The translations under genes were made by a program, and so were the position numbers. A stretch of 64,000 nucleotides of DNA from Conchocele bisecta (Eukaryota > Mollusca > Bivalvia > Lucinida > Thyasiridae), in contig CM055275.1 of assembly GCA_029237695.1 (NCBI GenBank), positions 3,598,160 to 3,662,159 of the forward strand, written 5' to 3'. Positions 10,115 to 22,800 of the stretch are shown in pieces; within the stretch, counting starts at the first letter, position 1, and each line of letters begins with the position of its first letter. The notes beneath the pieces are model-generated. The model saw only the letters and a list, made by a program, of their open reading frames with translations, did not search any database and was not told where the DNA came from.

Positions 10115-11004
10115 TTAAAGGTACATGCCCATTCAGTAGGCACATAATGTTCTTTACAGTAATTAAATACATGTAGGTGTATAATTGTGTAACTATTCCA
10201 CCAGTTCTAAAAATTACGAGTGCCCGCTATACAGATTAAATCATTTAGTAATATATATTGTACGAGGCATAATACTTTTTAAGTATTTATACTAATAAAA
10301 TGCATCACCTGTAGCCTATTTCACCAACATTGCAAAGTATACTTATCTAGCAAAGTATACTTTGAGGGAGAAATCATTTATTTTTCCCGAAAAGCATTAT
10401 TTCATATAGAACTAACCACTGCATATATTTGATGATTAAAAGAATGTAGAATTATAATACTGAATGTATTACATTATCACAGCCATTTTGGCTGTGATAA
10501 TTTAATAAATTCAGTATAATAAAAATTAATAAATTTATCCTAAAATTTAAAAAAAATACCGGGTCCATACCAGTAGCCTATTTCACCAACATTGCAAAGT
10601 CTATTTTTCTAGCAAAGTATACTTTGAGGGAGAAATTTTCAATCTTAGGATAAATTTATTAATTTTTATTATACTGAATTTATTACATTATCACAGCCAT
10701 TATGGCTGTGATAATGTAATACATTCAGTATAATAATTCTACAATTATTTGTTTCTACAGATTATAAAGTATGATCAGTGTACATAATAAATAAATACAG
10801 AATATAAATAGCAATGTCCGTTTACATATTAAGGAAACACGGTTACCGCCCTTGATATTAGTGTGGAAATTTACGTCTCATATCAAATGTATAATAATAC
10901 GTGGGGTATTGGTGAATGAATGTTTATTTTGCCAGAAAATGTCTCAGATGTTGTCTTTCATATAAATAACAGTTTGTGCCTACTGAGTGGGCATGTACCT
11001 TTAA
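10115..11004. mobile_element. TTAA element (ends AGGTACATGCCC) with two nested MITEs
   Basis: Bounded by TTAA at 10115-10118 and 11001-11004, with inverted ends AGGTACATGCCCATTCAGTA / TACTGAGTGGGCATGTACCT. The interior matches the copies at 35049-35483 and 40711-41223, but here it is split by two family A MITEs (10308-10552 and 10571-10745). Confidence 0.82.
10308..10745. mobile_element. Two head-to-tail truncated family A MITEs
   Basis: The first copy begins CCTGTAGCC at 10308 and breaks off near 10552. The second begins CAGTAGCC at 10571 and stops near 10745. Each retains the central CACAGCCATTWTGGCTGTG hairpin. They sit within the TTAA element above. Confidence 0.82.
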
Positions 11005-11820
11005 TACGCTCTGTTGTGTAGCATAGGATAAATGTAACTGGTCTGTTATTTACCAGTTACCATAGCTACTGGGGATTGTAAAACACTGAAAACACATATA
11101 ACCATTTAACCATTTTATTTAGAAAATACAAACTATTAATACAACGTGCTTATCAATTTAAGCGATAACGATTTTGGTATCTGTTTTATATCCGAAAATA
11201 GTACATAATTGATACAGAGCTAAACTTTACAAAAGATACCCAATATTTCAACTTCGGTAGTTATAGTTCGGCCTTATGCAATACGCATAAGGGTACATTT
11301 TGTAATTGGGTGAATTAGGAAAATAAACTGGTGCAAAATATACATTTTTACTTCATGTACATGAAAAAATATAGCATGGTTCTAAAATTACATTCCTTAT
11401 AGCAGATATTCGCCGATATCGATTTGGAAGAAATCAGATATCTTCTGTCAATGACGTGGGGAGCCGACACATATGAAGGCCAGTGGATGAAGGGGATTTC
11501 ATCCATTGACTCCTTCATATGTCCTGGCACATGTGCAATTATATTATTATTCCGCATATGCTCTAAATTATCTGCCGGCTTTCTACGTCAATGCCGAAAA
11601 ATATGGGTAATTTCCTACATCAATATTTAACAAACTCCGCTATGTGATAAGGGAGGTAATTTCAGAGCTTGTCCTGACGCATCATTGTACATTCAATTAG
11701 TTTCCCATAAATATCATATCACCAATTAGCCTTGAAAAGTATTATTTCTTTTACAAAGATAGAGCATTACAATGTGTTTATTATAATAATAAGTAGTGTT
11801 TCTTTTATAAATATATTATA
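11005..11820. other. Non-coding, one imperfect hairpin
   Basis: A hairpin lies around 11452-11530 (CATATGAAGGCCAGTGGATG against CATCCATTGACTCCTTCATATG). No gene recognised; both strands contain only short open stretches arising from the hairpin. Confidence 0.45.
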
Positions 11821-12108
11821 GGAATGAACGGCCATTTTGTGGAATTTATCGGGGTATAAACTTGGAAAAGTCGCGGGAATACTGGACGAAGGCCCCGATA
11901 AATTGCACAAAAAGGCCATTCATTCCTTATAATTTCAGCATTTGAAATAAATTCATCAAGAAAATATGTTTATTTTCCGTTTTCTTAAGAATGTTACTGA
12001 AAGTAGTTCGGCGTGGGAGTTTACTGGGATATAAATTTTGGACAGAGACTTGCTACGGGCCAATCAAATGTTAGGGAATTGTGTAAATATTTTTGTGCTG
12101 GAATTATA
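11821..12108. mobile_element. Fold-back MITE family B, copy 1 (truncated hairpin)
   Basis: GGAATGAACGGCC... begins and GTGCTGGAATTATA ends the element. The stem AAAAGTCGCGGGAATACTGG is present once here, so half of the usual hairpin is lost. Other copies: 21858, 25728, 26114, 31634, 35751, 56452 and 58482. Confidence 0.85.
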
Positions 12109-12215
12109 GTACCATGCTACGACTAGTCGGATGCACATGTCGAATACGCTAGTTTCATACTCACAAATTCAATAATAGATCCATGATAATCGCCAAACAC
12201 GATAGCCATATAGAT

Positions 12216-12525
12216 ATAGAGAATGGTAGGTTAGTGCCGTGGATGGGAAAAGGCTTAGGAAACGGGATGGCGAGGCTCTGTGAGGCATTCCGTGCCACGC
12301 CAGATATGTTTTCCCATTCACGGCACTAACCTATTATTATATTTATCCCGTCAACACTACAAATAGCTTTAAAATGCAAAACATAACCCCAGCCGCATCC
12401 TCAAAATTGGATAATCGACTAGTATGACAACGGCACATATTCATACGCAGTGATTAGGTCGTATTGACAGGATATCTTCATGACATCGTGTTTCACGGCA
12501 CATACGCGCTGTGTTGACGGGATAA
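12216..12525. mobile_element. Composite double-hairpin MITE family D, copy 1
   Basis: One hairpin is bounded by TAGGTTAGTGCCGTG and its complement. The adjoining one is bounded by ATCCCGTCAACAC and GTGTTGACGGGAT. Other copies: 24270, 24736, 29398, 32205, 37429, 42878, 45020, 62081 and 63735. Confidence 0.85.
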
Positions 12526-12659
12526 ATACATTGTATTGCCAGTTTAAATGCATATTGTCATCCATGTCAAAGACTGTGTCACTATCGTGACGTATTGTCA
12601 CAGTAAATGGCACAAACGCCTCATAACACACCTTAAGCGACATTCGATGTAAATCCATG

Positions 12660-13435
12660 TTTTCTCATGATGCGTCAATTTGTACTACCCTATCATCTGG
12701 TTAAGAACATTTCGTTGATGACTGATTAGTCTATATACATGTATATATCAGTGGTTGTATCATACGGTGGTCAGAAACGTATTCGTGATGACTGATACAC
12801 GTTATGGTCCATTACATACGTAACCATGGAATTCACTATTTCTGTGGAATTGTCATCATATTATGTTTACATATACAGTCACTGACACATACATGTACAT
12901 GCATTAATTCAGTTTTGTTTTGTTACAGTGGTGTAAATATAAATGTCTATGCAACTGCTAACATGAAAGTTAAATGTTTAAAGTATTTTCAACAATTGAA
13001 CAACATTCATTTAGTTTAAACAAAATATTAACATCACTGCCATGCAACAACGTCACCATGGCAAGACCACGACAGACAGACACATGATTACAATGCACAG
13101 AAAACGTCATTTGAGGTAAAAATAATTATGGAATTTAGGCACTTGACTAAGAAACTGTCTGAACCGCATATTAAAATAATTTAACTCAGAAACTAAATAG
13201 CCTGAACAGTTCTGAATTTGAATATTGCCGTTTGGTTTATACAACACACCTGCTCAGATTCTGTAATCATGGGATCTTCTTGTAACATTGAAGGCGGCAA
13301 TGCAAGATCCAAACGCTGTAGTGGTTGTTGAACTAGACTTACATTTGTTTTAACAATCCCTTTAATCATAATACAACGATAGCAAACCAGAGGATAGAAC
13401 GTAGATCTTTACATTGTGTAGAACATATACATCTA
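12660..13435. other. Non-coding, no gene seen
   Basis: AT-rich sequence with many stops in all frames. No repeat family was recognised. Confidence 0.45.
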
Positions 13436-13439
13436 CCAA

Positions 13440-13865
13440 GCGTATGGTAGAACGTATATAGAGAATACCAGGCTTCTATGTCTTTTGATATTAAGTTTAT
13501 CAGGCAAGGCTAGGAAACGCGTAGGAATTCCGAGGCTTGCCGAGGAATTCCTACCGTTTCCGAGCCGAGCCTGATAAACTTGATATCAAAAGAGACTAGT
13601 CTGGTATTCTATTTATCAGGTAACGTTTCATGCTCGAAAATGACCACAGATGACGTCGTATTCTATGGACAGAACGCGGACTTGTTTACTCTGCGTCATT
13701 ACACTGATGTCATTCGGTAACGTCACGTGACGTCATCCGACCAATGGAACGTCAGTTTTCACTTCGTTGTAACCCGGATGTTTATATCAGGGCAATGCCT
13801 GATACAACAATATGTTATCTGTCAGTACGTATTCGGTCAATGCAGGGCAGGTTACCTGATAAATA
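13440..13865. mobile_element. Inverted-repeat element family E
   Basis: A palindrome at 13458-13612 (GATATTAAGTTTATCAGGC, GGAATTCC, complement) is followed by a tail ending CGTATTCGGTCAATGCAGGG and TTACCTGATAAAT. Diverged copies occur at 30320-30450 and 46220-46535. Confidence 0.6.
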
Positions 13866-13869
13866 TCTA

Positions 13870-14500
13870 CAATGGGCGGAACGTATACTACTAAAAGTAT
13901 AATCGATCCTGTCCCATGTGTCTAAATAACAGTTTCTCCGGTAACATTAGATCACCTGATTGTACTTCGTAAATAAAAATAATAACTATAGTTTACCCAT
14001 TCTATTCTTGTAAAAACAATCAAAGAAGTTTTAACTATAATATTTCTCCTCTGAAGATACGACACCATCACATTGACCTCAGTGAGCCCGGTGTCAAGGT
14101 CACGATAGCCAGTGTGTGGCCCGACACATATTCTGAAATTGACTTAAAAGTCGAAAGGAATTTGTAAATTATAAATTGGAAATTGATCAAATGTCCATGA
14201 ACCAAAGAATATCGAAAGTTGTTAAAACACAGCAATAGTATATAGCAATTGTGATATATACTCAGCGACTACGAACTAATTTATTGCCACATATTGCTCA
14301 ATTGATACTATTATTAATATATAATGCATGATCATGTGAATTAGATGTCACAGATTGATTTGCTGGAGAAATAAAACGTTGAGAAACTGCTTTGATTTGT
14401 TTTCATCGAAAAATAACACGTTTTTACTGTAAACTGGGTCAACAACTCATATAAGATAACAATATAGATAGCTATGTAACAACACTTCCGCATCGAAAAC
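13870..14500. other. Non-coding, no gene seen
   Basis: AT-rich sequence without recognisable coding or repeat structure. Confidence 0.4.
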
Positions 14501-15180
14501 AAAACTGGAATGGTACACTGGCAGCCATATTTAAATTCCTACGGAGCCAACGAGACCAGATGTGACATCAGATGTGACGTAATTAACCGCCCTACCGCCG
14601 CTGCTATGACGACACAGATCCTTTCACACCGTCCCTCTTACATCTCTGCAACAGAAATACATACAATTAATATAAATTGTAACAACAAAGACATTTTTCA
14701 TACCGCAGATAAATTTCTCGCGTTTTGATTTGTCAGCTTGACGGGTAATATAATTGCCGAGTCGAAAACAAAAAAAATGGAAATCACCTCCGAAACATAG
14801 TGAAAGAGATTGGTAATGACCTTACTAAGAAAACACGAAATTAGATTTTGAAAATCGGTCCAGAAATTGCCAAGTTATTAACGAATTTCTACTCGTTTAT
14901 GTCGGGATGACATCAGGTAATATTTGTAACGTCATGACGTCGTGCCGTTTGGCGCCATATTTCTATGACGTTAAACATGCACCAATACACTTATAAAACT
15001 AAATTCTGGAGAAATATAAAGAATCTGCGTTATTACAAATACGTTATTGTGATTATATACAGTCAATATGGTGTCATATTGCCCGTCCGAGACGGGCAAT
15101 ATGACACCATATTGACTGTATAGAATCACAATAACTTATAGTATGTACTACACTGTCCCATATTTTAAATCATCTCACAC
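14500..15180. mobile_element. Element family F with a cruciform centre
   Basis: A perfect palindrome at 15038-15140 (GTGTCATATTGCCCGTCCGAGACGGGC core) and the left part (ACCGCAGATAAATTTCTCGC) match a second copy at 60485-61385. No coding capacity was recognised. Confidence 0.6.
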
Positions 15181-16225
15181 AGATAGAGTGTTACATAGAA
15201 CTGGGTACTAAGAATACATGCGTTCTTAGGACCCAGCATGAAAATAATTTTGCTCTTGTAACCATGGTCACAGATTCATCTCAAAATATCAACGGAATTC
15301 ATAAGTGATACTGGTATTTATCTGAAGTATACTACCGTGACATCGGCAGATTCACTTTGGTATTTGGACATATTTTCTCACACATTTAATATATTTCTAA
15401 TTGGAGTACACGTATATGCATATCATGGAAACGCTGCATTATGTGCTGACTACAAGTACAAAAGTATTCTTCCATACAAACCTGTGTATACATGCATAAT
15501 TCATTGACACAATACCGCTAACTATGTATTTGTTATTGTATCTTTAAACGAATATATAATACAGTATGATCATGCTATGTACGATACATGCATTTGACAG
15601 GTTTATGAACAGTCTACAAAATGACAAATACATGATTATCCATTATTATACACAGTACAAATGCAGAAAAACATTTCCTTCCAATCATAAACACCAATGT
15701 AAGTAAGTGTAAGTGCATGCAAAATTAACATACACCGTTTTAAACATGCATATATATGTAAAATTAAAGGACAACAGTGAAGATGACAAAGTAATTAAGT
15801 CAATTAATGAATATCGATGTATTGTCCAGAATACATGTGTAAACGAATTACTGTGAATTGACGACAACCCATACCACAACAAGCACCACATCCCAATATT
15901 TGCATGCAGTTCTCTTAATGTCGTATAGCACTTTTGACTTCACATATTGGTTAAATTTGCATTGTGAATGTTCAACATACCCACCCTAAAAGAAAACATG
16001 CTAAAACCGTGAGCACAGATCTGGTAAAAACCAAAAGAAAGATTTGCCTATTTCCACTCCACGCAGTTGCATCTCAATACGAGACATATAGAGATTTCCT
16101 TTATTTGCTTACATCACATGTGCTATGTACTATTAAATAAATGAAATGTTAAGTGCATAATGCCTGCCACCAACGGTTTTCTCCTTATGTCAGTTTTATT
16201 CATCAGAAAATGGTAGAATGTGTAT
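15180..16225. other. Non-coding, no gene seen
   Basis: AT-rich sequence with no open stretch resembling a protein and no recognised repeat. Confidence 0.4.
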
Positions 16226-16229
16226 TTTA

Positions 16230-16628
16230 ATACACTTTATAAATACCACGCAATCTGATTTGCTGATGGTCATACATTACAGGTATATCATTGTTGATGA
16301 ACGGTCGCAAAGGAATGCATTAGAAATAGGTTAACCGCATTGTAATTCTGAAATTTGCGGCATATATCAGATAATGATAGGTCGGAAAACATGTTTAATG
16401 GCTCCGCTAGCGCGTCGCCATTAAACAGATTTTCAGACCTATCATCTGATATACGCCACAAATTTCAAAATTACAATGTGGTTAACCTATTTATAATGCA
16501 CTCCTTTACTACTGGCGTAGGAATACATATTTAAATAATTTGCGACCGTCCATCAACAATGATATACCTGTAATATATGACCATCAGCCAATCGGATTGC
16601 GTGATATTTATAGAGTGCATTAGAATGT
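16230..16628. mobile_element. Full palindromic element family C
   Basis: Nested inverted repeats run the whole length. The outer arms are ACACTTTATAAATACCACGC / TATTTATAGAGTGCATT, the middle arms GGTTAACCGCATTGTAATTC and complement, and the loop TTAATGGCTCCGCTAGCGCG. Confidence 0.8.
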
Positions 16629-16629
16629 G

Positions 16630-17225
16630 TAATATATGGCAATTCCTTACTGATTAAGCAACAGAGCCAAACATTTTGCTTTTGTTGACAGAGTCAAATT
16701 CACTAACTCACGGTGCAGACCGATAGTCAACATGTAGGTTATAACAAGATATGTGCTCATATAAACATACAATGGTGTCTTACTATATAGAGTATCCAGA
16801 GTAGCCAGAATAGCTGTCGGTCTTTTTATATTGCGCTGCAAAGGACAGAAGCAACATGCATACATGTACGTAAAGCGGATAAAGCGGGTGCAATAGCAAT
16901 TATTTGTATTACCTCCTTTGTGTCATGTCGCCATATATTTCGCCGATTATTTTTGAAAATCGTAAATAAAATACATAAGTTGGCATATTATTTAAATCTC
17001 ATGCCTTCTAAATTGTATGTCAATTCTCGACATCGTTTGCAGAAACTATTTCATCTTTTTTAAACATCAGTCATACAAAACAGCGATGTGATAAGGTACG
17101 TAATCATAGGACCGTGTCCATATATCTTACTGGCTGACAAAAACAGTATGTTCCCATTTAGACCAGTGAGTTTCATGGCCACTTGTATTACCACATAGTG
17201 TGTTATGTTTAAATAGACTAACAAG
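16630..17225. other. Non-coding, no gene seen
   Basis: Low-complexity AT-rich sequence; nothing recognisable. Confidence 0.4.
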
Positions 17226-17235
17226 CGACATGAAT

Positions 17236-17315
17236 GATATATACAGTGGAACCTCCCCAAGCCGGATACCCGGGAGGTCCACAGGGTGTCCGGTTTGGAG
17301 ATGTTCCACTGTAAA
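17236..17315. repeat. Hairpin MITE ending CAGTGGAACCTCC
   Basis: ACAGTGGAACCTCCCCAAGC pairs with GGAGATGTTCCACTGT. Similar hairpins occur at 37317-37395 and, in a longer version, at 33188-33563. Confidence 0.65.
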
Positions 17316-17530
17316 TCAGACATGTGAGCACTTCATGGCACATTCAAGTGTTTTGTAAACATGAAACGTCATTGTAATCAGAGATACATAACAGCGAAGC
17401 ACATATAAGGTAAACATCTAGATTTGCCCGATTAGAGGGGTTCAACTGTAGTTATTTAATGGCAAGCACTGTAAATTGGTGATAGCGTAGATTCGCTAGA
17501 CGATCATGGGATATATTGAACGAATATAAG

Positions 17531-17668
17531 GTTTGATCATGTCCAGCCGTGTGCAAACGTTTGCTGTGGCCCGAGGGAACTGTTTGAACCCCAAGGCCGC
17601 AGGCCGCGGGTTCAAACAGTTCCCGAGGGCCACAGCAAACGTTTGCACACGGCTGGACATGATCAAAC
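17531..17668. repeat. Near-perfect 138-bp palindrome
   Basis: TTTGATCATGTCCAGCCGTG...GGGAACTGTTTGAACC is followed by its complement, with the centre GGCCGCAGGCC. The arms are about 65 bp and almost identical. A GC-rich inverted pair (CCGGGGCCGCG at 17780 and CGCGGCCCCGG at 17874) lies just downstream. Confidence 0.85.
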
Positions 17669-18109
17669 GTTATTGTTACATTTCCAACAAAAAACTGATG
17701 TAATTTGAGCATTATAGTCAGTTTTTCAGTACTTTAATAAAAATCGGCATTCACGTAGATAATTTTCGGTATGCATATTCCGGGGCCGCGTCATGAGCGT
17801 CATGAACGTCATGAAGTAGCGACGTCATGAAGGCATTTCGGCGTAGTGACGTCATGAAGGCACTTCCATTACGCGCGGCCCCGGAATGAGCATTGCCTGA
17901 AGCCATGTGCAAACAGCACGCGCTATTTGTTTGCACACATGTGCAAACAACGGAAACCATGTAACAATATGCATTAACACGTTTATTTTCTCAGCCAGTA
18001 CAGCAGTGTATATTTATAGGCATTACATTAATCAAAAGCAGTTAAACAATGTTTAAATATAATTCAGTTTATGGCACAAAAGGAAAGTCTACTAAATTTC
18101 CACTTTTGC

Positions 18110-18245
18110 AGATGCATATTTGCCTTATATTATTTATGTCGTTTTCTGACACCTTTGGAAACAGCTAACTCAATAGTTTGAGTTTTAGCTTTTTGCAAGG
18201 GTGTTGGAAAACAAGAAAACGATATAAATTATTGCAAATATGCAT
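18110..18245. repeat. Hairpin related to 5985-6125 and 50930-51040
   Basis: GCAGATGCATATTTGC pairs with GCAAATATGCATCTGC, with an inner stem TGAGTTTTAGCTTTT. No coding sequence. Confidence 0.65.
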
Positions 18246-18259
18246 CTGCAATAAACTGA

Positions 18260-18812
18260 ATTATGTGCAATATTGTCTGTAAATTACGTTGGAGATTGAC
18301 ATAAATTTGAGATTTCATTTCACAAGTATTCTGATGTTTTGCCAGATTTCGAACGATTTACGGACGAAAATACTAATATTCAAAATCACTACATCGTGCA
18401 CTAGCTGAGCATGAGCCACAAAGAGCACTCTAGTTCACTACGGTTTGAATTTCATAGATTTTAGTGGAATGTCGCTATAAAGACAATGACAAAGCAATAT
18501 AAATTTTAATTAGCCAGTTTGATGTTATATTCTAATTATTGAATAAGCACAGTATCATACCTTGAAGCATTGCTGATTACACTGTAGTAATGACTGTTCT
18601 CTGTAGCGGGCTCATGTGCTTGTTTCTTACAGTAGTCTCTTATGATATTTATTACACTGTGTTATTAAACTGTGAAAGCCAATTTTATGCAATAAAACTT
18701 GTTAACACATGAACGAGATAGCAGCAGTTTTAATTCATGTGCATCAGCTTGCCAAACTTGTTTCTCCATTTAAAAGAATTATCCATGATCCATGAATAAG
18801 TTAGTTTGAAAT
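18260..18812. other. Non-coding, no gene seen
   Basis: AT-rich sequence; no repeat family or protein recognised. Confidence 0.4.
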
Positions 18813-18817
18813 CTTTA

Positions 18818-19128
18818 CCCTATTTCACCAACATTGCAAAGTATACTTTTCTAGCAAACTATACTTTGAGGGAGAAATTTTCAATTTAAGGATAAATTTA
18901 TGATTTTTTACATGTATTATACTGACTTTATTACATTATCACAGCCATTTTGGCTTTGATAATGTAATAACTTCAGTATAATAATTCTGCATACTTTTAA
19001 TCATCAAATGTATGCAGTGGTTAGTTCTATATGATATAATGCATTTCAGAAAAAGTAAATGATTACTCCCTCAAAGTATACTTTGCTAGAAAAGTATACT
19101 TTGCAATATTGATGAAATCGGCTACAGG
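18818..19128. mobile_element. Hairpin MITE family A, copy
   Basis: Both about 60-bp arms (GCAAAGTATACTTTTCTAGC) and the central hairpin are present; the outermost left bases are lost. Confidence 0.88.
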
Positions 19129-19580
19129 TCTGAATTTTCGTGTAATCCTGCTGTCATATTGATAGTTTTTTATTGCCTGTGCTCATTATGTACGGGCAAT
19201 TTCCATTTGTCTAAGTAAATGACACGATTACACGAATATACACATAACAGACGTAACATAGACATACTACATAAACGAATATCTGTAAGAGATATACATT
19301 GCAACAGCTAAGCCAGTTGTTGTCCCATCCATATACCACCAGCATCCAACGAAAAGCAAAGCCAGCAAGGATACAATTGTTTTACATGAATACATTTAAC
19401 AGTAGTGTCTAGTAGTTCTGATTTAAAAAGTATTATAAAAACTATTCAGTAAATGGTTTTTTTAAATACAAATGCATACCGGACCGAAGCAATACGATAT
19501 TTGATATCGGTTAATATAGCTTATTTGAAACTAGTGTTAAGTACGGTTTAATTGTATTGGTCCATTTAAGCTTCGTACTC

Positions 19581-19590
19581 TTTATTTATT
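19581..19590 (-). terminator. Probable polyadenylation signal of the secreted-protein gene
   Basis: On the minus strand these ten bases read AATAAATAAA, two overlapping AATAAA signals, about 210 bp downstream of the stop codon at 19799-19801. This would end the 3' UTR just below 19580. Confidence 0.5.
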
Positions 19591-19798
19591 TCTAATGATA
19601 ACAAGAACAATTATTAGATATTTTAGAATAAGAAAACTAATCAAATACGAATTCACCCACGGTTTGCATAACCGAACATGTTACACATAAATTGACAGAA
19701 CTGTTGAACATATAACTTTACACATGTAAATATCCAGCTAATGATACATGGTGTTTGTGCCGTTACATTACGTCACATTACGTTCATTATAATTACAT

Positions 19799-19860
19799 TT
19801 ATTTCCACTGGCGAAACTTGCCGAATTGGTATTTGGGCATCATCTTCTTCGGAGGTGGTC
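19799..19860 (-). CDS. Terminal exon: basic C-terminus and stop
   Basis: The acceptor ATAATATAATAG is followed by GA, completing an Arg codon (A+GA), then PPPKKMMPKYQFGKFRQWK and TAA at 19799-19801. The repeat ends and a Lys/aromatic-rich tail begins. The stop overlaps an AATAAA, but a better polyadenylation signal lies at 19581-19590. Confidence 0.82.
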
Positions 19861-22800
19861 CTATTATATTATATACACACTATTATAATATTCATACGCA
19901 ACTGTGATTGGATTAATTTATTACTTGTACATATTCCGTTACAGTATCAAATTGTTGTAAACTGATTCCTGAACTGTATCTCGATTTCATTAATCTTATT
20001 TTCTGTAAATCAATATTTAGTAGAGCGCACATTTCAATCGTGGACTTGCATACATTACATTCATAGATAATGTAGTACAATGGTTCACATGTTGCTATAC
20101 ATATTTCCTATACTGTTTTTATTATAATTATGATGAGCTCATTTAAAACTGTGTTGTAATCAAAGCTCGTTTACTAATACATAATTATACAACTACATAT
20201 TTGTTACATATCTGTTGCGTGTTATATATTGCCATACGGTGTGTGTGTCAGCATTATATTACAATAGTTCCATTAACATAACAGCCTGTAACATACTTTT
20301 ATTTACATTTATTTAATATTTAAAATATTGTAATAGTTGCAATTTACTAATTCAGTAGTACTACATGTTAAAGTTAATAATTACAGGCTTACATGTAGTT
20401 AAGTTTAGAATATGTGACGTATACACACTTATAACTGTTACATTTCTAAATCAACTGCATTGTTTGAGCTCATTACGTGAGTATAATGTATTGGTTATAT
20501 CCATCATATGTGCTCTGAACCGTTTTGTAACGTAATAATATACATGACTGCATTACTTAAAGTATTTTATATAGTATGGACAAAAGACATGATAAAACAT
20601 CACATATTATTTTAACATATCTGACATACATATAAGTAACGAACAATCCATTTTCCTGCATACATTCTGTCTTCTTCTTCTGTATAGATACACATACATA
20701 GGCAACATATCTGGTTATATATGTACAACTGGTACAAAATTAAACCCCACCTCACATCTATTACGCACAATTACCTTTAACTACGTATATATGGGCCGGT
20801 CTACGAGGTAATTATTATGATTATATACAATTGTCGTGAATAAAAAATATTGTGACTGGAAACTGATTTCCGTAAAGAAGGATAATTCGATGTGTAGCAA
20901 ATTTGGCCGAGCAGATGCAAATCAATAAAACGGTTACCTCATTGACTTGCCCATATATGTGATCCGCCACGATACAATGTACGTATTGATTTATTATACG
21001 TGTCTGTACTGATCAGCTTACTGATTTTCGTATGATACCAAACATGTAAGCAGCATAAATAATAATCATCATCTTAAATTCACAAGTCCAGACTGTATTG
21101 TCTGGATCTGGATTTACACAAAGATAATAAAGCACATTTTATCACGGCGGGTCAAACATATACAATATATTGTGGCGAAATGAAATGTTATAACACAGTC
21201 ACACTGATACTTTATCATCATTTAAAAATGTAAAAATCCGTGCTTCATCTGAGGCATGTATAACGTTGTAAGGTCACATGGTCTGTACATGCTGTACAAA
21301 ACAAATGAAGAAGTTCATATAACAATTGACAATATAACGATCGCAGTTTCGCATTTATAAGACATAAGCTATTTGTGCCCGGCGATATGTTTGGTCTGAC
21401 ATTGTTCTGTGTTATAGCATTGATAAACATATGTGCATGTACCACAGCGAACAGTAATAGCAACAGCTAACACAACTACATAGCATATAACTTACTAGGT
21501 TTCTTCACTGAAAAAATATAATGTAAATATAGCATATATGAAACAAAATCTACGAATAATCAAACGATTTCAACTCCAATGGCAACGTGCTCCCTTGCTG
21601 TAATTATAGTTCTTATTTATTTGGCATACAAGTTAAATGCTGCAATGACATTAAGGTCACGCCCAATTTACTTCAAGTGCCCTTTAAAGTGAACGCCACT
21701 ATGCTCGTTAGTTCACTAATATGAACCACGACGTTCACAATTTCCCCATTTGATGTTTACTTTAATTTTACTTGCTGTATCGACGCAGTGCACTGGATAG
21801 TACAGTATAACACGTGTATATTCCCATCGCTTGAATATTGAATGATTGTATATTATAGGAATGAATGGCCTTTTTGTGGAATTTATCGGGGTATAAACTT
21901 TGAAAAGTCGCGGGAATACTGGACGAAGGCCGGAAGGCCTCGTCCAGTATTCCCGCGACTTTTCCAAGTTTATGTCCCCGATAAATTCCACAAAAAGGCC
22001 ATTCATTCGTTATAATTCCAGCATTTGAAATAAATTCATCAAGAAAATGCGTTTATTTTCCGTTTTCTTAATAATTATTTTAACTGCGCCTGACGGTTAC
22101 GGAAAGTAGTTCGGCATGGAGTTTACTGGGATATAAATTTTGGACAGAGACTTGCCACGGACCAATCAAATGTTAGGGAATTGTGTAAATATTTTTGTGC
22201 TGGAATTATTAAGTGATGATAACAAACAAAACATAACCTATTTTATGCCGAATACCCATTCACACATATCTACATTTACATTTTTGTTTTCTTTATTTCT
22301 CAATGAAAATATATATTGTTACCACTCTTTTGAACCGTCTCGATGACACGGTTAAAATCAGTGATACCAATATATACTTTTGTTCAGAAAGAAAGAGTAT
22401 GGAGAAAACATGTTTTGAAGAATAAATTTTGAAGAATTGTGAATCAGTATCTGGCATGTATAGTTATACAATCTCTACTTACTTTTAATCGGTACCGGTA
22501 TTCGGACCTTTTGTATAACGGGTACGGGGTAGGGTTGGGGTACAGCCACTTTCACGGGTACTGGCACTTTAACTTCCACGGGTACTGGTTGCTTCACGGG
22601 ATATGGTACTGTAGACAAATACATTAACAATTGAGACGGAACAACAATACATAGTTAAGAGATCTACAATCTATCAACACGGCCATCATTGTCCAGAAAA
22701 CGTCTTCATCGCAAATGCGATTTTGTGGAACTTTTTAATTTGATTCCCGGAGTGTGGTTTACTATCACAGCCAATGATTCATATAGACTTATGCGAATCT

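Noticed and set aside
11348..11630. Overlapping open frames on both strands, including a TWGAD-like string considered as the missing GST exon
   Set aside because: They come from an imperfect hairpin. The string does not continue as a GST C-terminus and lacks an acceptor.
21716..22006. MNGLFVEFIG-type frame, seen again at 26315 and 31597
   Set aside because: It is the hairpin of the family B MITE read through. Its repetition at three places reflects element copies, not a gene family.
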